DNA of 64,000 nt, from assembly GCF_000737865.1 (NCBI RefSeq), contig NZ_CP007287.1:435648-499647 (forward strand), given 5' to 3'. The stretch's first letter is position 1. Every line of letters begins with the position of its first letter. The notes beneath the pieces were generated by a model. It was not told the origin of the DNA and ran no database searches. It saw only the letters and a program-made list of their open reading frames with translations. This stretch comes from Bifidobacterium coryneforme. Lineage in GTDB: Bacteria > Actinomycetota > Actinomycetes > Actinomycetales > Bifidobacteriaceae. Below are positions 8,265 to 25,100 of this stretch, piece by piece. The position numbers and the translations under genes are program-made.

Positions 8265-8939
8265 ATGGCCAAACGGAAAATCAGCAAGAAGCAGCGGCGC
8301 ATATACAGGCGACGCAGGATTATCGCCCTCATCCTGGCCCTGCTCTTCCTGCTTGCCTGTGCGGGAATCATCTGGGGCATCGGCGCAGGTATCCACGCAC
8401 TCCGGGAGGGGTCGACCCAGGGCGACAAGACCACCACCTCCCAGGAGGGGAGTAAGGCCAAGGACGGGAAGGCCTCAAGGAAGGAATCAGACGGCAAGAA
8501 GGCTGCGGAAAAGCAGCGTGCGGCAAACCAGACTTCGGGTGTCAAAAAGTGCGGCCCGGACGATATCACCTTGGACCTGAGCGCGCCCGACCCGACCACC
8601 GGGGTTGGCGGTTCCATCGACTTCACCGCAGCCGTTCAGTACAAGGGGACCGGATCCTGTCTGATTGACGCGTCCGACAGTGGTAGGGTCCTCGTCATCA
8701 CGAGCGGGGAGCAGAACATCTGGAGGTCGGATTCCTGCCCGTCCAAGACACGCTCCCTCCTGATGGCCACAGGCGACAAGGATGTGCAGACCATCACCTG
8801 GAACGCCGATGCCAGCCAGGAACAGTGCCAGCCCGACGATAACCTGCCCAGGGTCGATGCCGGTTCCTACTCGGCCCAGCTGGTCCTCAAATCCAACGAC
8901 AAAGTAAAGTCCCAGGTGGTTCCTGTCCTGGTCCAGTGA
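8265..8939 (+). CDS. membrane-anchored hypothetical protein
   Basis: A 224-residue protein I do not recognise beyond its layout. Residues 1-19 are very basic (many Lys and Arg), 20-45 form one hydrophobic helix, then comes a Lys/Ser/Thr/Gln-rich linker (about 50-90). A small exported domain from about 95 to the end has four cysteines (in KKCGPDD, GSCLID, DSCPS and EQCQP) that could form two disulfides. Topology by the positive-inside rule is cytoplasmic N-terminus and extracytoplasmic domain. It lies between mutY (27-bp gap) and rpoB and may share the mutY transcript. Confidence 0.7.
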   Translation: MAKRKISKKQRRIYRRRRIIALILALLFLLACAGIIWGIGAGIHALREGSTQGDKTTTSQEGSKAKDGKASRKESDGKKAAEKQRAANQTSGVKKCGPDDITLDLSAPDPTTGVGGSIDFTAAVQYKGTGSCLIDASDSGRVLVITSGEQNIWRSDSCPSKTRSLLMATGDKDVQTITWNADASQEQCQPDDNLPRVDAGSYSAQLVLKSNDKVKSQVVPVLVQ

Positions 8940-9014
8940 GCCGCCTCCCGGTGGCCGGTCATGAGTGCGCTGGCCCGGGTCGCAGGTGAACGGTCAAAAT
9001 GGCCGACACGCCGC

Positions 9015-9043
9015 TTGTGTCAAGGCCTTATCCCCTGTATAGT
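9015..9043 (+). promoter_or_regulatory. candidate rpoBC promoter
   Basis: TTGTGT (9015-9020), 17-bp spacer, TATAGT (9038-9043). A second, overlapping option is TTGACT (9043-9048) with a weak -10 near 9066. Downstream the leader carries an 8-bp stem (9072-9079 with 9094-9101, 14-nt loop). Confidence 0.45.
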
Positions 9044-9182
9044 TGACTCTTTGCATGAGGTGTGTCATATAGCGGGCATACATCATCAAGGAGATGCCCG
9101 CGAATAGGCATATGGCGGCCGTTCGGTGTCTCCCCGGATATGAGGAATTATCGAGTACAGCGAGCGATAAGGAAAGTCCATT

Positions 9183-12749
<3,567 letters not shown>

Positions 12750-12775
12750 GTCTGCGTGTCCACATGATCCCCTCA

Positions 12776-12800
12776 GGCCGGTGCCTGGACGACACCGGCC
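12776..12800 (+). other. hairpin in the rpoB-rpoC gap
   Basis: Stem GGCCGGTG / CACCGGCC (12776-12783 with 12793-12800), 9-nt loop, with a further CCCCT / AGGGG pairing outside. No T-run follows, so it is more likely a processing or partial attenuation structure than a full terminator. Confidence 0.55.
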
Positions 12801-12863
12801 ACCAGGGGACCTGACCAAGACGGAAACTTCAGAGCAGTTACAAGATCAGAGACAGGACATAGA

Positions 12864-16991
<4,128 letters not shown>

Positions 16992-17027
16992 TTCGATGAG
17001 TTGATTCGAGTTCCGTACAGGACTCGA

Positions 17028-17080
17028 TACGAAGAAGGGCCCCCGTCCGGTGCGAAACCGGACGGGGGCCCTTCTTCGTA
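17028..17080. terminator. bidirectional terminator between rpoC and the PFNA cluster
   Basis: A perfect 24-bp inverted repeat (17028-17051 with 17057-17080) with a 5-nt GCGAA loop, lying between the converging ends of rpoC and the transglutaminase-like gene. It contains A/T-rich arms (GAAGAA / TTCTTC) flanking a GGGCCCCCGTCCGG core, so it can work on both strands. Confidence 0.85.
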
Positions 17081-17125
17081 TATCCGGGTGGCCTCATGCG
17101 CGCACAGACCGCGAGTCAACCAGGC

Positions 17126-19543
17126 TCAGAGAATGTGGCGCAGGGATAATCGCGCTTTCCAACGTCTGAAGCGGGGGAGGCCCTCCAGAATGGACCGCCG
17201 GACCTGGTCCACCAGGTTCCAGTATTCGACGGCTTCCTCGACCGATACCAGGTGATTGTCGAAGCTTGCCCCGTCGGCCATGGCGCAGAGCCGATACAGG
17301 TCGTCTTCACCAGCGGGTTCAACGATTAAGGGCTCGTGGAGCCCAAGGAGGTCCTGGTTGATGGCTCTGGCCTGTTCCCTTCTGGTTCCCTTGAGTCTGA
17401 GACCCGATTGCCGGGCCAGGCTGTTGATTTGCTTCCATCCCCGCTCGATTCGCTCCTTGGGCGATCCTCCGGTCCTGGCCCGATTCAGAAGCCATGCCTT
17501 GAGTGCCAGGATGGACAGGACCAGCAGGGTCAGTATCCAGAGGGGCGAGGAATAGGCAAGAATCTTCCCGATCAGTGCTCCGTATCTGGCCCAGAAGGAG
17601 GGGCTGGCTTCCTTGTCGGCATCCTGACCGCCGATATGGGCCCTGCTCTTGGCGCCCTGGTCATCCCTGGGAGGATCGACCAGTGGGGGCGGCGGTTGCC
17701 TGACCAAGGTCTTGGGGTTGGGAGGGGTGAGGTTCAGGTTCCTGTCCGGTGTCCTGGTCTCCTGAGGTGTGGGATAGAAGGGTACCCATCCCAACCCCGC
17801 CAGGTTGATTTCCACCCAGGCTTCGGCATCCCCTCCCTTGAAGTCCACCGTGGTGCCGCCGCTGGCGTCCTGATGGGTGCGGTCCTTGCTGATGTCTCCC
17901 TGCTTGTCCTTGGGTATGAACCCCAGTACGACCCGGGAGGGGAGTCCCATCTGCCTGGCGAGAAGGGCCATGGCGGAGGCGTATTGTTCGCTGTCTCCGA
18001 CCATGGCCTGGGCCTGGAGGAGCTGGTCGATCCGGTAGTCCCCGTGGCCGGAGGGGGAGGGATAATCGCCTTCCAACCCGTGGGAGAACCAGCCTTCCTG
18101 GCGGAGTCTGGCCTCGATTGACAGGGCCTTGGCACCGGGTTGGCTCTGGACGGAGGTCACCAGGGCCGCCACCTTCGATAGGGAATCCGGAGGGTCCGAG
18201 ACGGGGGGAACTGAGGCCATCCCTGCCTGGCTGTTCTTGATGGCATCCCGGCTGGGTCTGGCCTTCGTGGTGCCCTGAACCGTATAGGTGGTATCGGCAC
18301 CTAGTGGGGCGGTGGTGATGGCGGACTCGGTGGCCTTGTTGTAATAGAGGTCGTTCCTGCTCAATCTGCCTTCGGGGTTGATTGAGCTTGGCTGCCCGGC
18401 CATGGGCACCCAGGCGTGACCGAAATCCCGATGGATGGTGAAGGTGGCCTCGAAGCTTGTCCCCTCCGTTCCGCCGGTATCGTTTCCGTCATCAGGGTCG
18501 GGGGCGATGGTACTGCCGATGCGTCGGTAATCGGAGGACTGCCCGGGTATGGTGCTGTCGGAGAGGTTCCAGACCTTACCGTCGTACCTGTCCATGACGG
18601 CCATCCGGACCGGGGTGCCGGCCGGGAGGTCGTGAACGGTTACCAGGGTGTCGTCCTTATGGTCCTTGATGTAGGACCTGTAATCACTCAGTGGGCTGGT
18701 GAACTGGTAGGGGTCAATCGGAGGCCGGTACCGGTCTCGCAGCGCCAGCCGGTCGAGAGGGACCAGAAGGGCACCGGCCAGGGTAATGGCCAAGGTCAGG
18801 GCCAGGACCAGTGACTTGGCGATGACCCTGCCGGGCTGAAGCAGGCCCAGGCGCCAGGACGCCCAGAGAAGAACCAGGATCCACTGGCAGTACCCCGCAG
18901 GCCCGGGGTGCCAACCGTGGCTGGTTCCCAGGAGGGCCGATACACCCATGGTGACGAGTATCGGCAGGACGGACAGGAGAGGGCTGGGATCGATACCGCC
19001 GTCAGAGCGTACCTCCTGTCCAAGGGGGTGTAGTTCCTCCAGGAAGACGGCCAGGAAGGAGGTCCACAGGAGCAGGGTCCACAAGGCCATGAATCCGCCC
19101 GCCTCCCAGCCCAGTGGCGGGTCAATCGAAATCAAGGCTTTGAAGGAGCCGAACGTGGAAGCGAATCCGTCCGCCAGGGTTTGGCTGGTCGGAAGCACAT
19201 GGATGAGGGTGGTGCCATTAAGCGTGATGATGGGGCCCAGGATGAACTGGGACACAAGCAGCAGACCAACCTGGAGGTATGGCCTGAAGGCACGGCTGGA
19301 GCGGATCAGGGCGATCAGGGCTCCGGTCATGCCGGAGACGAGTCCCACCAGCAGCCATCCTTTGAGGTCCGCGTACACGGGGAGGAGTTGGATGGCCGCC
19401 AGAAGGTTGAGTGGTACCAGGGTCAGGGCGCAAAGTAGACCCCGCACCCGATTCACGGCGCCTACAGGTGCGGTCTGCTCGCCTCCCAGTACGCGGATGG
19501 GGGAGGGGGGTGTCTGGGGTTGCCAGGTCGAAGCGGTCTTCAT
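17126..19543 (-). CDS. TgpA-like transglutaminase-fold membrane protein, catalytic triad replaced
   Basis: An 805-residue membrane protein, fifth gene of the kinase/FN3/MoxR/DUF58/transglutaminase cluster (called tgm in PFNA literature). The N-terminal 260 residues hold about seven hydrophobic segments. A large extracytoplasmic region carries the transglutaminase fold (about 490-600), and another helix lies near 675-705 before a basic cytoplasmic tail. The fold is recognisable from GDSEQYASAMALLARQMGLPSRVV, then DAEAWVEINLAGLGWVPFYPTP. Active relatives have Cys, His and Asp at these positions; here they are Ser518, Glu574 and Tyr590, so peptide crosslinking or protease activity is unlikely. 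The start ATG overlaps the DUF58 stop (ATGA), implying translational coupling. Confidence 0.85.
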   Translation of the reverse strand: MKTASTWQPQTPPSPIRVLGGEQTAPVGAVNRVRGLLCALTLVPLNLLAAIQLLPVYADLKGWLLVGLVSGMTGALIALIRSSRAFRPYLQVGLLLVSQFILGPIITLNGTTLIHVLPTSQTLADGFASTFGSFKALISIDPPLGWEAGGFMALWTLLLWTSFLAVFLEELHPLGQEVRSDGGIDPSPLLSVLPILVTMGVSALLGTSHGWHPGPAGYCQWILVLLWASWRLGLLQPGRVIAKSLVLALTLAITLAGALLVPLDRLALRDRYRPPIDPYQFTSPLSDYRSYIKDHKDDTLVTVHDLPAGTPVRMAVMDRYDGKVWNLSDSTIPGQSSDYRRIGSTIAPDPDDGNDTGGTEGTSFEATFTIHRDFGHAWVPMAGQPSSINPEGRLSRNDLYYNKATESAITTAPLGADTTYTVQGTTKARPSRDAIKNSQAGMASVPPVSDPPDSLSKVAALVTSVQSQPGAKALSIEARLRQEGWFSHGLEGDYPSPSGHGDYRIDQLLQAQAMVGDSEQYASAMALLARQMGLPSRVVLGFIPKDKQGDISKDRTHQDASGGTTVDFKGGDAEAWVEINLAGLGWVPFYPTPQETRTPDRNLNLTPPNPKTLVRQPPPPLVDPPRDDQGAKSRAHIGGQDADKEASPSFWARYGALIGKILAYSSPLWILTLLVLSILALKAWLLNRARTGGSPKERIERGWKQINSLARQSGLRLKGTRREQARAINQDLLGLHEPLIVEPAGEDDLYRLCAMADGASFDNHLVSVEEAVEYWNLVDQVRRSILEGLPRFRRWKARLSLRHIL

Positions 19544-20880
19544 GAGAGGATCCTCAACAGCTGAGGTAGGTCTCCCAGGGTGCCCAACCGCGCCCGGGTC
19601 AGTGTGCCCAGCCGCTGGATGGTTGGTCGTTCTCCTTGTGCTGCGGTCAGAACCATGGATCGGATGGACTTGGGGAGACCTGCTGCCATGGTCTCTATAT
19701 CCGTCTGGTCCGGACGGGAGCCGCTCACCAGCAGGACCAAAGAAGCGTCGGGGATATGGGATTCCATCATGTTGAGCCAGGAGGCCGAGGTTTGACGGAC
19801 ACTTCCCTCGGTGGGCTTCTGGACAGGGAGGATGAGGCTGCAGGCATCAAGGAAGGCACGGGGCGTATCCGTGCGAAGAAGGTCTGCGTCACGTGTCGGT
19901 CGGTTTTGCGATAAGCGGACTCTCCGGTTGCTCATCTGCCCGTCCCTGTTCGATCCGGCATGGTTGCCGGTCTGGCCGGCGGGAATCATGGCGGCCAGCG
20001 CGCGGTCGTCAAGGAGGCAGCGCGCTCCCAGGGATGCGAAGATGCTGACGGCCAGTTCGAATTCCTCGGCGGTGGAATATGAGGTCGGGTCCGTATCCAT
20101 CCAGAGGACGGTATCCGTGCGGAGTGTGGGCTCATACTGGCGGACCATCATGGAACCGGTCTTGGCCGTGGACAACCAGTGGACACGTTTGATGTCGTCT
20201 CCGGGCTCATAGGGGCGTAGAGCATGGAACTCCATATCGTCGTCGACGGTTCCCGAAGTCGTCTGCCCTTCCAGGTCCCGTTGCAGTCCGGCAGTGATGG
20301 AATCAAGGTCAATCGTTCTCGGGTGGACATAAACCTGGTTTCCGGCGGTCAGAACCCTCCGTCGGCGAATCACCCCGAAGGGGTCGCCTGCCTCCACGGT
20401 GACGGGGCCCAAGGATATGGCGCCGCGGTGCAGGGCCTGGAGATTCAGGTGCAGGTGGGCGGACTGTCCGGGCGATAGCGCCGGTACCGGCAGGTGGGAG
20501 GGTTCGGCCCCGACCAGGATGCCGACTCTGCCGCTGCGGGTGGATTGCTTGCCGGGGTTGGTCAGGATGATGGAGAGTTCCGACTCCTGGCCCACACTCA
20601 GATGGGTCCTGTTCAGGTCGACTTCCGCCTTGTATCCCAGATTCCCCATGCTCATGACCATCCCTGCGGCAATCAGGGCCAGGCTGGACAGGGCAAGGGC
20701 CAGGAGTTCGGCCCAGCCGGTCAGGGCCAGACCGAGACCGGCAATGACCGCGACCAGGGCCAGTCCCCACCCGAGTGGTGTCACCATGGAGAGGACCCGG
20801 CACCATAAGGCATGGGCGGTCGGTTCACGTACGGTCCCTGAGGTTGGTCGTGAGGTCTTGTCGGAGCTCATTGCAGTCAT
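19540..20880 (-). CDS. DUF58 domain protein
   Basis: A 446-residue membrane protein. Two hydrophobic segments near the N-terminus (about residues 30-80) are followed by a beta-rich region and then the DUF58 core: FHALRPYEPGDDIKRVHWLSTAKTG, matching the family's LRxYxPGDDxRxIxW block, and a von Willebrand A-like C-terminal part. I start it at ATG 20880, four bases after the MoxR stop, rather than at the longer frame to 21072, which would overlap the MoxR gene extensively. DUF58 proteins are regularly paired with MoxR ATPases, which are thought to assemble or activate partner complexes. The 3' end overlaps the transglutaminase-like gene by 4 bases. Confidence 0.87.
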   Translation of the reverse strand: MTAMSSDKTSRPTSGTVREPTAHALWCRVLSMVTPLGWGLALVAVIAGLGLALTGWAELLALALSSLALIAAGMVMSMGNLGYKAEVDLNRTHLSVGQESELSIILTNPGKQSTRSGRVGILVGAEPSHLPVPALSPGQSAHLHLNLQALHRGAISLGPVTVEAGDPFGVIRRRRVLTAGNQVYVHPRTIDLDSITAGLQRDLEGQTTSGTVDDDMEFHALRPYEPGDDIKRVHWLSTAKTGSMMVRQYEPTLRTDTVLWMDTDPTSYSTAEEFELAVSIFASLGARCLLDDRALAAMIPAGQTGNHAGSNRDGQMSNRRVRLSQNRPTRDADLLRTDTPRAFLDACSLILPVQKPTEGSVRQTSASWLNMMESHIPDASLVLLVSGSRPDQTDIETMAAGLPKSIRSMVLTAAQGERPTIQRLGTLTRARLGTLGDLPQLLRILS

Positions 20881-20884
20881 GCCT

Positions 20885-22165
20885 TCAGTGCTCTGTTGTG
20901 GGCACGGGAACCCCTTCAAGGGCTTCGGCCAGGGCCTGGTGCTCATCGACTCCCGAGAGCCTGGTTTCGGTCTCCAAGACCAGACGGTGGGCCAGAACAG
21001 GGTCGACCAGCTCCTTGACATCATCGGGGATGACATAATCCCGTTCCTGGGAGCATGCCTTGATGCGGGCACACCGTATCAAGGCCAGGCCTCCACGGAT
21101 GGATGAGCCCACCTTGATGGCCCTGCTGTGACGCGTGGCCTCGATGATGCGAACGGCGTACTCCACGATGGAGGGATGGCAGTAAACGTTGGAAGCGTAC
21201 TGGGTCATGGCTGCGATGTCGTCGGCACCGACCACGGCGGTAATCATCCCGGCACGGTCCTTGATATCGGCCTCCTGAAGGATTCGTATGCTTGCATCGT
21301 GCCCGGGAGCTCCCACGGAGGTTCGAATCAGGAAGCGGTCCATCTGAGCCTCAGGCAGGCTGTAGGTGCCCAACTGTTCAATCGGGTTCTGGGTGGCCAG
21401 GACCATGAAGGGATGGGGCACCTGGTAGGTGCTGCCGTCGACGGTGACCTTTTCTTCCTCCATGACCTCCAGGAGGGCGGACTGGGTCTTGGGGGAGGCC
21501 CGGTTGATTTCGTCGGCCAGAATCATCGAGGCGAAGACGGGCCCCGGCCTGAAGGAGAACCTGCTCTCGGTCTGGTCATAGAAGGTGACGCCAACGACGT
21601 CCGAGGGGAGGAGGTCTGGGGTGAACTGAATCCGTTTGAATTCCACGTCGATGGACCTGGCCAGTGCCCGTGCCAGCTGGGTCTTGCCGGTACCGGGATT
21701 GTCCTCAAGGAGGACGTGGCCGCCGGCAACCAGGGCCGTGATGCACAGCTCCACGGTCGCCTCCTTGCCCACCACTGCCTTGCTGACGTTCTCGGAGATG
21801 GACCGGAAGAGCCTGGCGAAATCACTGCAGGTCCTTACCGGGCCGGCCTCTGTTGGCCCCTGGGGTGCACTGTGCCGAATCTCGTTGCCGCCCGTGACCA
21901 GTGGACTGAGGTTGGTCTTGTCCTGAATCAGTGGTTTGCTCGCCGCCAGCGACCTGGATTGGTATGCACCCAGACTGGTGCTGTCTTCAAGGTCGGTGCG
22001 CATCTCCTTGCGTCTGGATGTCCCTGCCCGACCGGCGGGCTGCCTGGGGTTTGCCTGGCCGGGGTGTGCAGGGCTGCCTCCAACATGGGGGGAACCGACT
22101 CTGGTGGCATCGTCCATTGGGGTGTGGGCATTCTGGGTGTGGTCGTCCTGGAATCGGTCATTCAT
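20885..22165 (-). CDS. MoxR-family AAA ATPase
   Basis: A 426-residue AAA+ ATPase. The catalytic part (about 120-426) has Walker A LEDNPGTGKTQLARALA, Walker B MILADEINRASPKTQSALLEVMEE, sensor 1 VLATQNPIEQLGTYSLPEAQMDRFL, and the C-terminal lid domain. The first 110 residues are hydrophilic, rich in Pro, Gly and Ser, and look disordered, an extension not present in short MoxR proteins. The start ATG 22165 overlaps the end of the FN3 gene by 8 bases and has AAGGA ahead. It is placed between the FN3-protein and DUF58 genes, and is likely a chaperone-like motor for that membrane assembly. Confidence 0.92.
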   Translation of the reverse strand: MNDRFQDDHTQNAHTPMDDATRVGSPHVGGSPAHPGQANPRQPAGRAGTSRRKEMRTDLEDSTSLGAYQSRSLAASKPLIQDKTNLSPLVTGGNEIRHSAPQGPTEAGPVRTCSDFARLFRSISENVSKAVVGKEATVELCITALVAGGHVLLEDNPGTGKTQLARALARSIDVEFKRIQFTPDLLPSDVVGVTFYDQTESRFSFRPGPVFASMILADEINRASPKTQSALLEVMEEEKVTVDGSTYQVPHPFMVLATQNPIEQLGTYSLPEAQMDRFLIRTSVGAPGHDASIRILQEADIKDRAGMITAVVGADDIAAMTQYASNVYCHPSIVEYAVRIIEATRHSRAIKVGSSIRGGLALIRCARIKACSQERDYVIPDDVKELVDPVLAHRLVLETETRLSGVDEHQALAEALEGVPVPTTEH

Positions 22166-25100
22166 GTCTGTCAATCCTTGTTCTCTCGTAAGACCGGCTG
22201 GTTGCGTTTGCTTGCGGTTTCCCCCGGTTCCGTGGTTCTGATGGCGCGTATTCCGCTTCCCGGGTGGCCTGTGCTCGACGGCTCTCCATGGCTCTCTTCT
22301 TGGGTGGACGTGTTCCTGCAAGCGTCAGCTCCCTGGTCGTGGTTGGCGACTGCCCTTCCTCTCCCATGCCGCCGATGCGGCTGATGGCCTTGAACCGGAT
22401 GGTATTCCCGGGCCTTGCCATCGAGGCTGGCAGAGTAATCTGCCCTGTGGCCATTCCGGAAGTGCAGCCAAGGGTCCAGGAGTCGGCCGAGGGGTCGGCT
22501 CCCTCGATGGTGACCAGGATGTCCCCGCAGGGCCTGCCGTGGTCGGCGCCCGGGATGAGTGCCAGGTCGATCAGACCGGGGTTGTTGGTGGGGTCGGACT
22601 GCTCTATCTTGCCGAAGGCGGGCGGGTCGGGGTGCGACCAGGTGGAACCGGAGACTGACCGGGCTTCACCGGCACCGGCGAGATTGGATGGTGTAACGGT
22701 GATGGAGCAGGCCTGTCCGGCGTCCTGATGGTCCACGGAGAAGACTGCACTGGTGGACGTGGGGGAGCGCCCCCTCATCGATCCGCAGCCTGATCCGGTG
22801 GTCTGTATCAGGTATCGGTCAATGGCGGAACCGCGGTTCTCGGGCTGGTCCCACCTCACCGTCAGGGTCTCCTTGGTGTTGCCGTCCATGGATAGGTTCC
22901 GAACACCGCCGGGTATCACGTCAGGTCTGGCCGCCAGCGGGGAGGAGGCCGGGGACCATCCGACCTCGTTGTGGGCCTGAACCGTAAAGCTGTAGTCCTG
23001 CCCGTTGGACAGGCCGCTGATGGTGCAGGTGGTGGCTTGCGAGCAGGATTGCTGACCGGAGCCGGTGCTCGACCGGTAGGAGACCCGGTACTCGTCGATG
23101 GGACTTCCGTTGGCGCTCCCCGGCAGCCAGGCCAGCGAGACTGTTCCATCGCCTGCACGGGGGGACCCTGCCAGCATCTTGGGGGCCTGGGGCCTGTCGA
23201 CGATACTGACTGTTATGGATGCGCTTACGCGTCGGTCCTTGTCTCTGGTGCCGTCTTCCACGGTCACCAGGACGGTGTTGGTCGAGGCTCCGATATCCCT
23301 ATCGGTCTTGATGGTCACCCGTCCGTCCCCGGAGTGTGAGGCGGTCAGCTTGGATGTATCGTCCGTCACCACGCCGACCACCCGCAGAGGAGTGTCGGGG
23401 AAGGGGTTCATGGCCCCGTCCAGCACGTCGACATTGAGGCTTTGCCCGGCCTTGGCCCTGACGGTCCGCGACGGTATCGATGCCAGAGGCCGGGTGGTCT
23501 TTACGACCCTGAAGGTCAGGCCCCCTTTGACGGTGCCGTCTTTATAGGCAATGGTGACGGGGAGGGTTGCCCGGGCACCGGGCGCAGCCGTCTTGTCCGC
23601 ACTGACGGAGAGCTGACCCTGGGGTGTGAGCGATACCTGGATGGGGCCGCTGGCCCCGCTTGTCGAATAGGTGTAGGAGTCGGAGGCGCTTCCCCGGGGA
23701 ATCCGGGTCAGGGCCTTCAGGGAGATGGTTTGAGCCGGGTCTCCGGCCACCAGGTCTATGGGTGGAGCCGAGAGGGTGGGCGGTTCTTCACGCCCTCCCT
23801 CAACGGTGATGGGAAGGGTCAAGACGGCCGAGTTGACAATGGTCTTCCCGTCGGGTACCCCATCCTGGGCGGTGAAGGTCAGGGAGGCAGGCCCGGAATA
23901 GTCCCTGTCTGCGGTGAACCTGAGGGTGGTTGGATCCACATAGGGGTCGGACCCGTCGGACTTGGTGGCCGAAACGGAATCGGGTGACGCGATTCGGGCG
24001 GTCTTGCCTGCTCCCACCCGTACATGGTCGGCGATATCGATGGTGATGCTCTGCCCGGCCCGGACACGCAGATCAGGGGCCTTGGGGCGGATGGTGGGTG
24101 GAAATACCCCGAACGCGGGCACCTTGACGAAGGCCGTGGAGGTAATGCCGTACCTGGTGTTGGTGACCGTGTAGGGGACCGCCCTGGCTTGATCGGTGAG
24201 GTCAATGCTGAGGACTGTGAACCCCGGACCGCCCTTGACCCGGGCATGTTCTCCGGCACTGGGATGCACCTCAAGTTTCAGGTCCTCCACGGTTCCCGAG
24301 GGATTGGACATGGAGTCGGCCAAATCGACCTCGACCGTGCGCTTGTCGATGGTATCGGCAGGGGCCACGTCATAATCCTGCAGGGTCGGCGGCTGTATCG
24401 GAGCCTTGGGGTCCGTGGTGATGGTCAGGGTCGCCTGGTCGCTGATGCCCGCCTGGTTCCTGGCACGGTAGACCACATATGCGGCGCCGGCCTGGGGTGG
24501 TGTGGTCAGGCGGATCATGTTGTCCACTACCTTGGCTTCGCTCACACCGGTGGCCTCCAGATGGGGGTCAAGGGTCAGTGGGGTGTCGTCTCCCGAAATG
24601 TCATTGGACAGGACGGGCACATCCACTGCCATGCCCGGTCTCATGGTCACCTGGTCGTCCCGGCTGAATACGCCCCCGCCTGTGGAATTCCGGAAGACTC
24701 CGACTCGGATATGGCCCTGGGCGCGTTGTCCCACCCAGTCCTCGACCGCATAGGTGAAATCGTCGGTCCCACTGGAGTCGGCATAGGCCTCATATATCAG
24801 GTAATCGGCCCCGACCTGGGTGATGCGCCCCAGTTTGGGTGCCTGGTTTCCCAGTCCGGACAGTGTGTCACAGTCCCCATCGGGGTCGATGCCGGTCAGG
24901 GCGACGGGAATCCGGACCTTGGACCCTGCGGCCACCTGGGCCTGTACATCGTCGGGGGTTGGAGCCGGTTTGTCCTTCTGGTTGCCGGTATGGACCTCGA
25001 AGGTGATGACTCCCGAGGCGGTGTTGCCGAGGTTGTCCTTGACCGTGTAGGTCACGGGATAGGTTCCCGGTTCCTGGCCTGCCTGATAACGCACCACATC

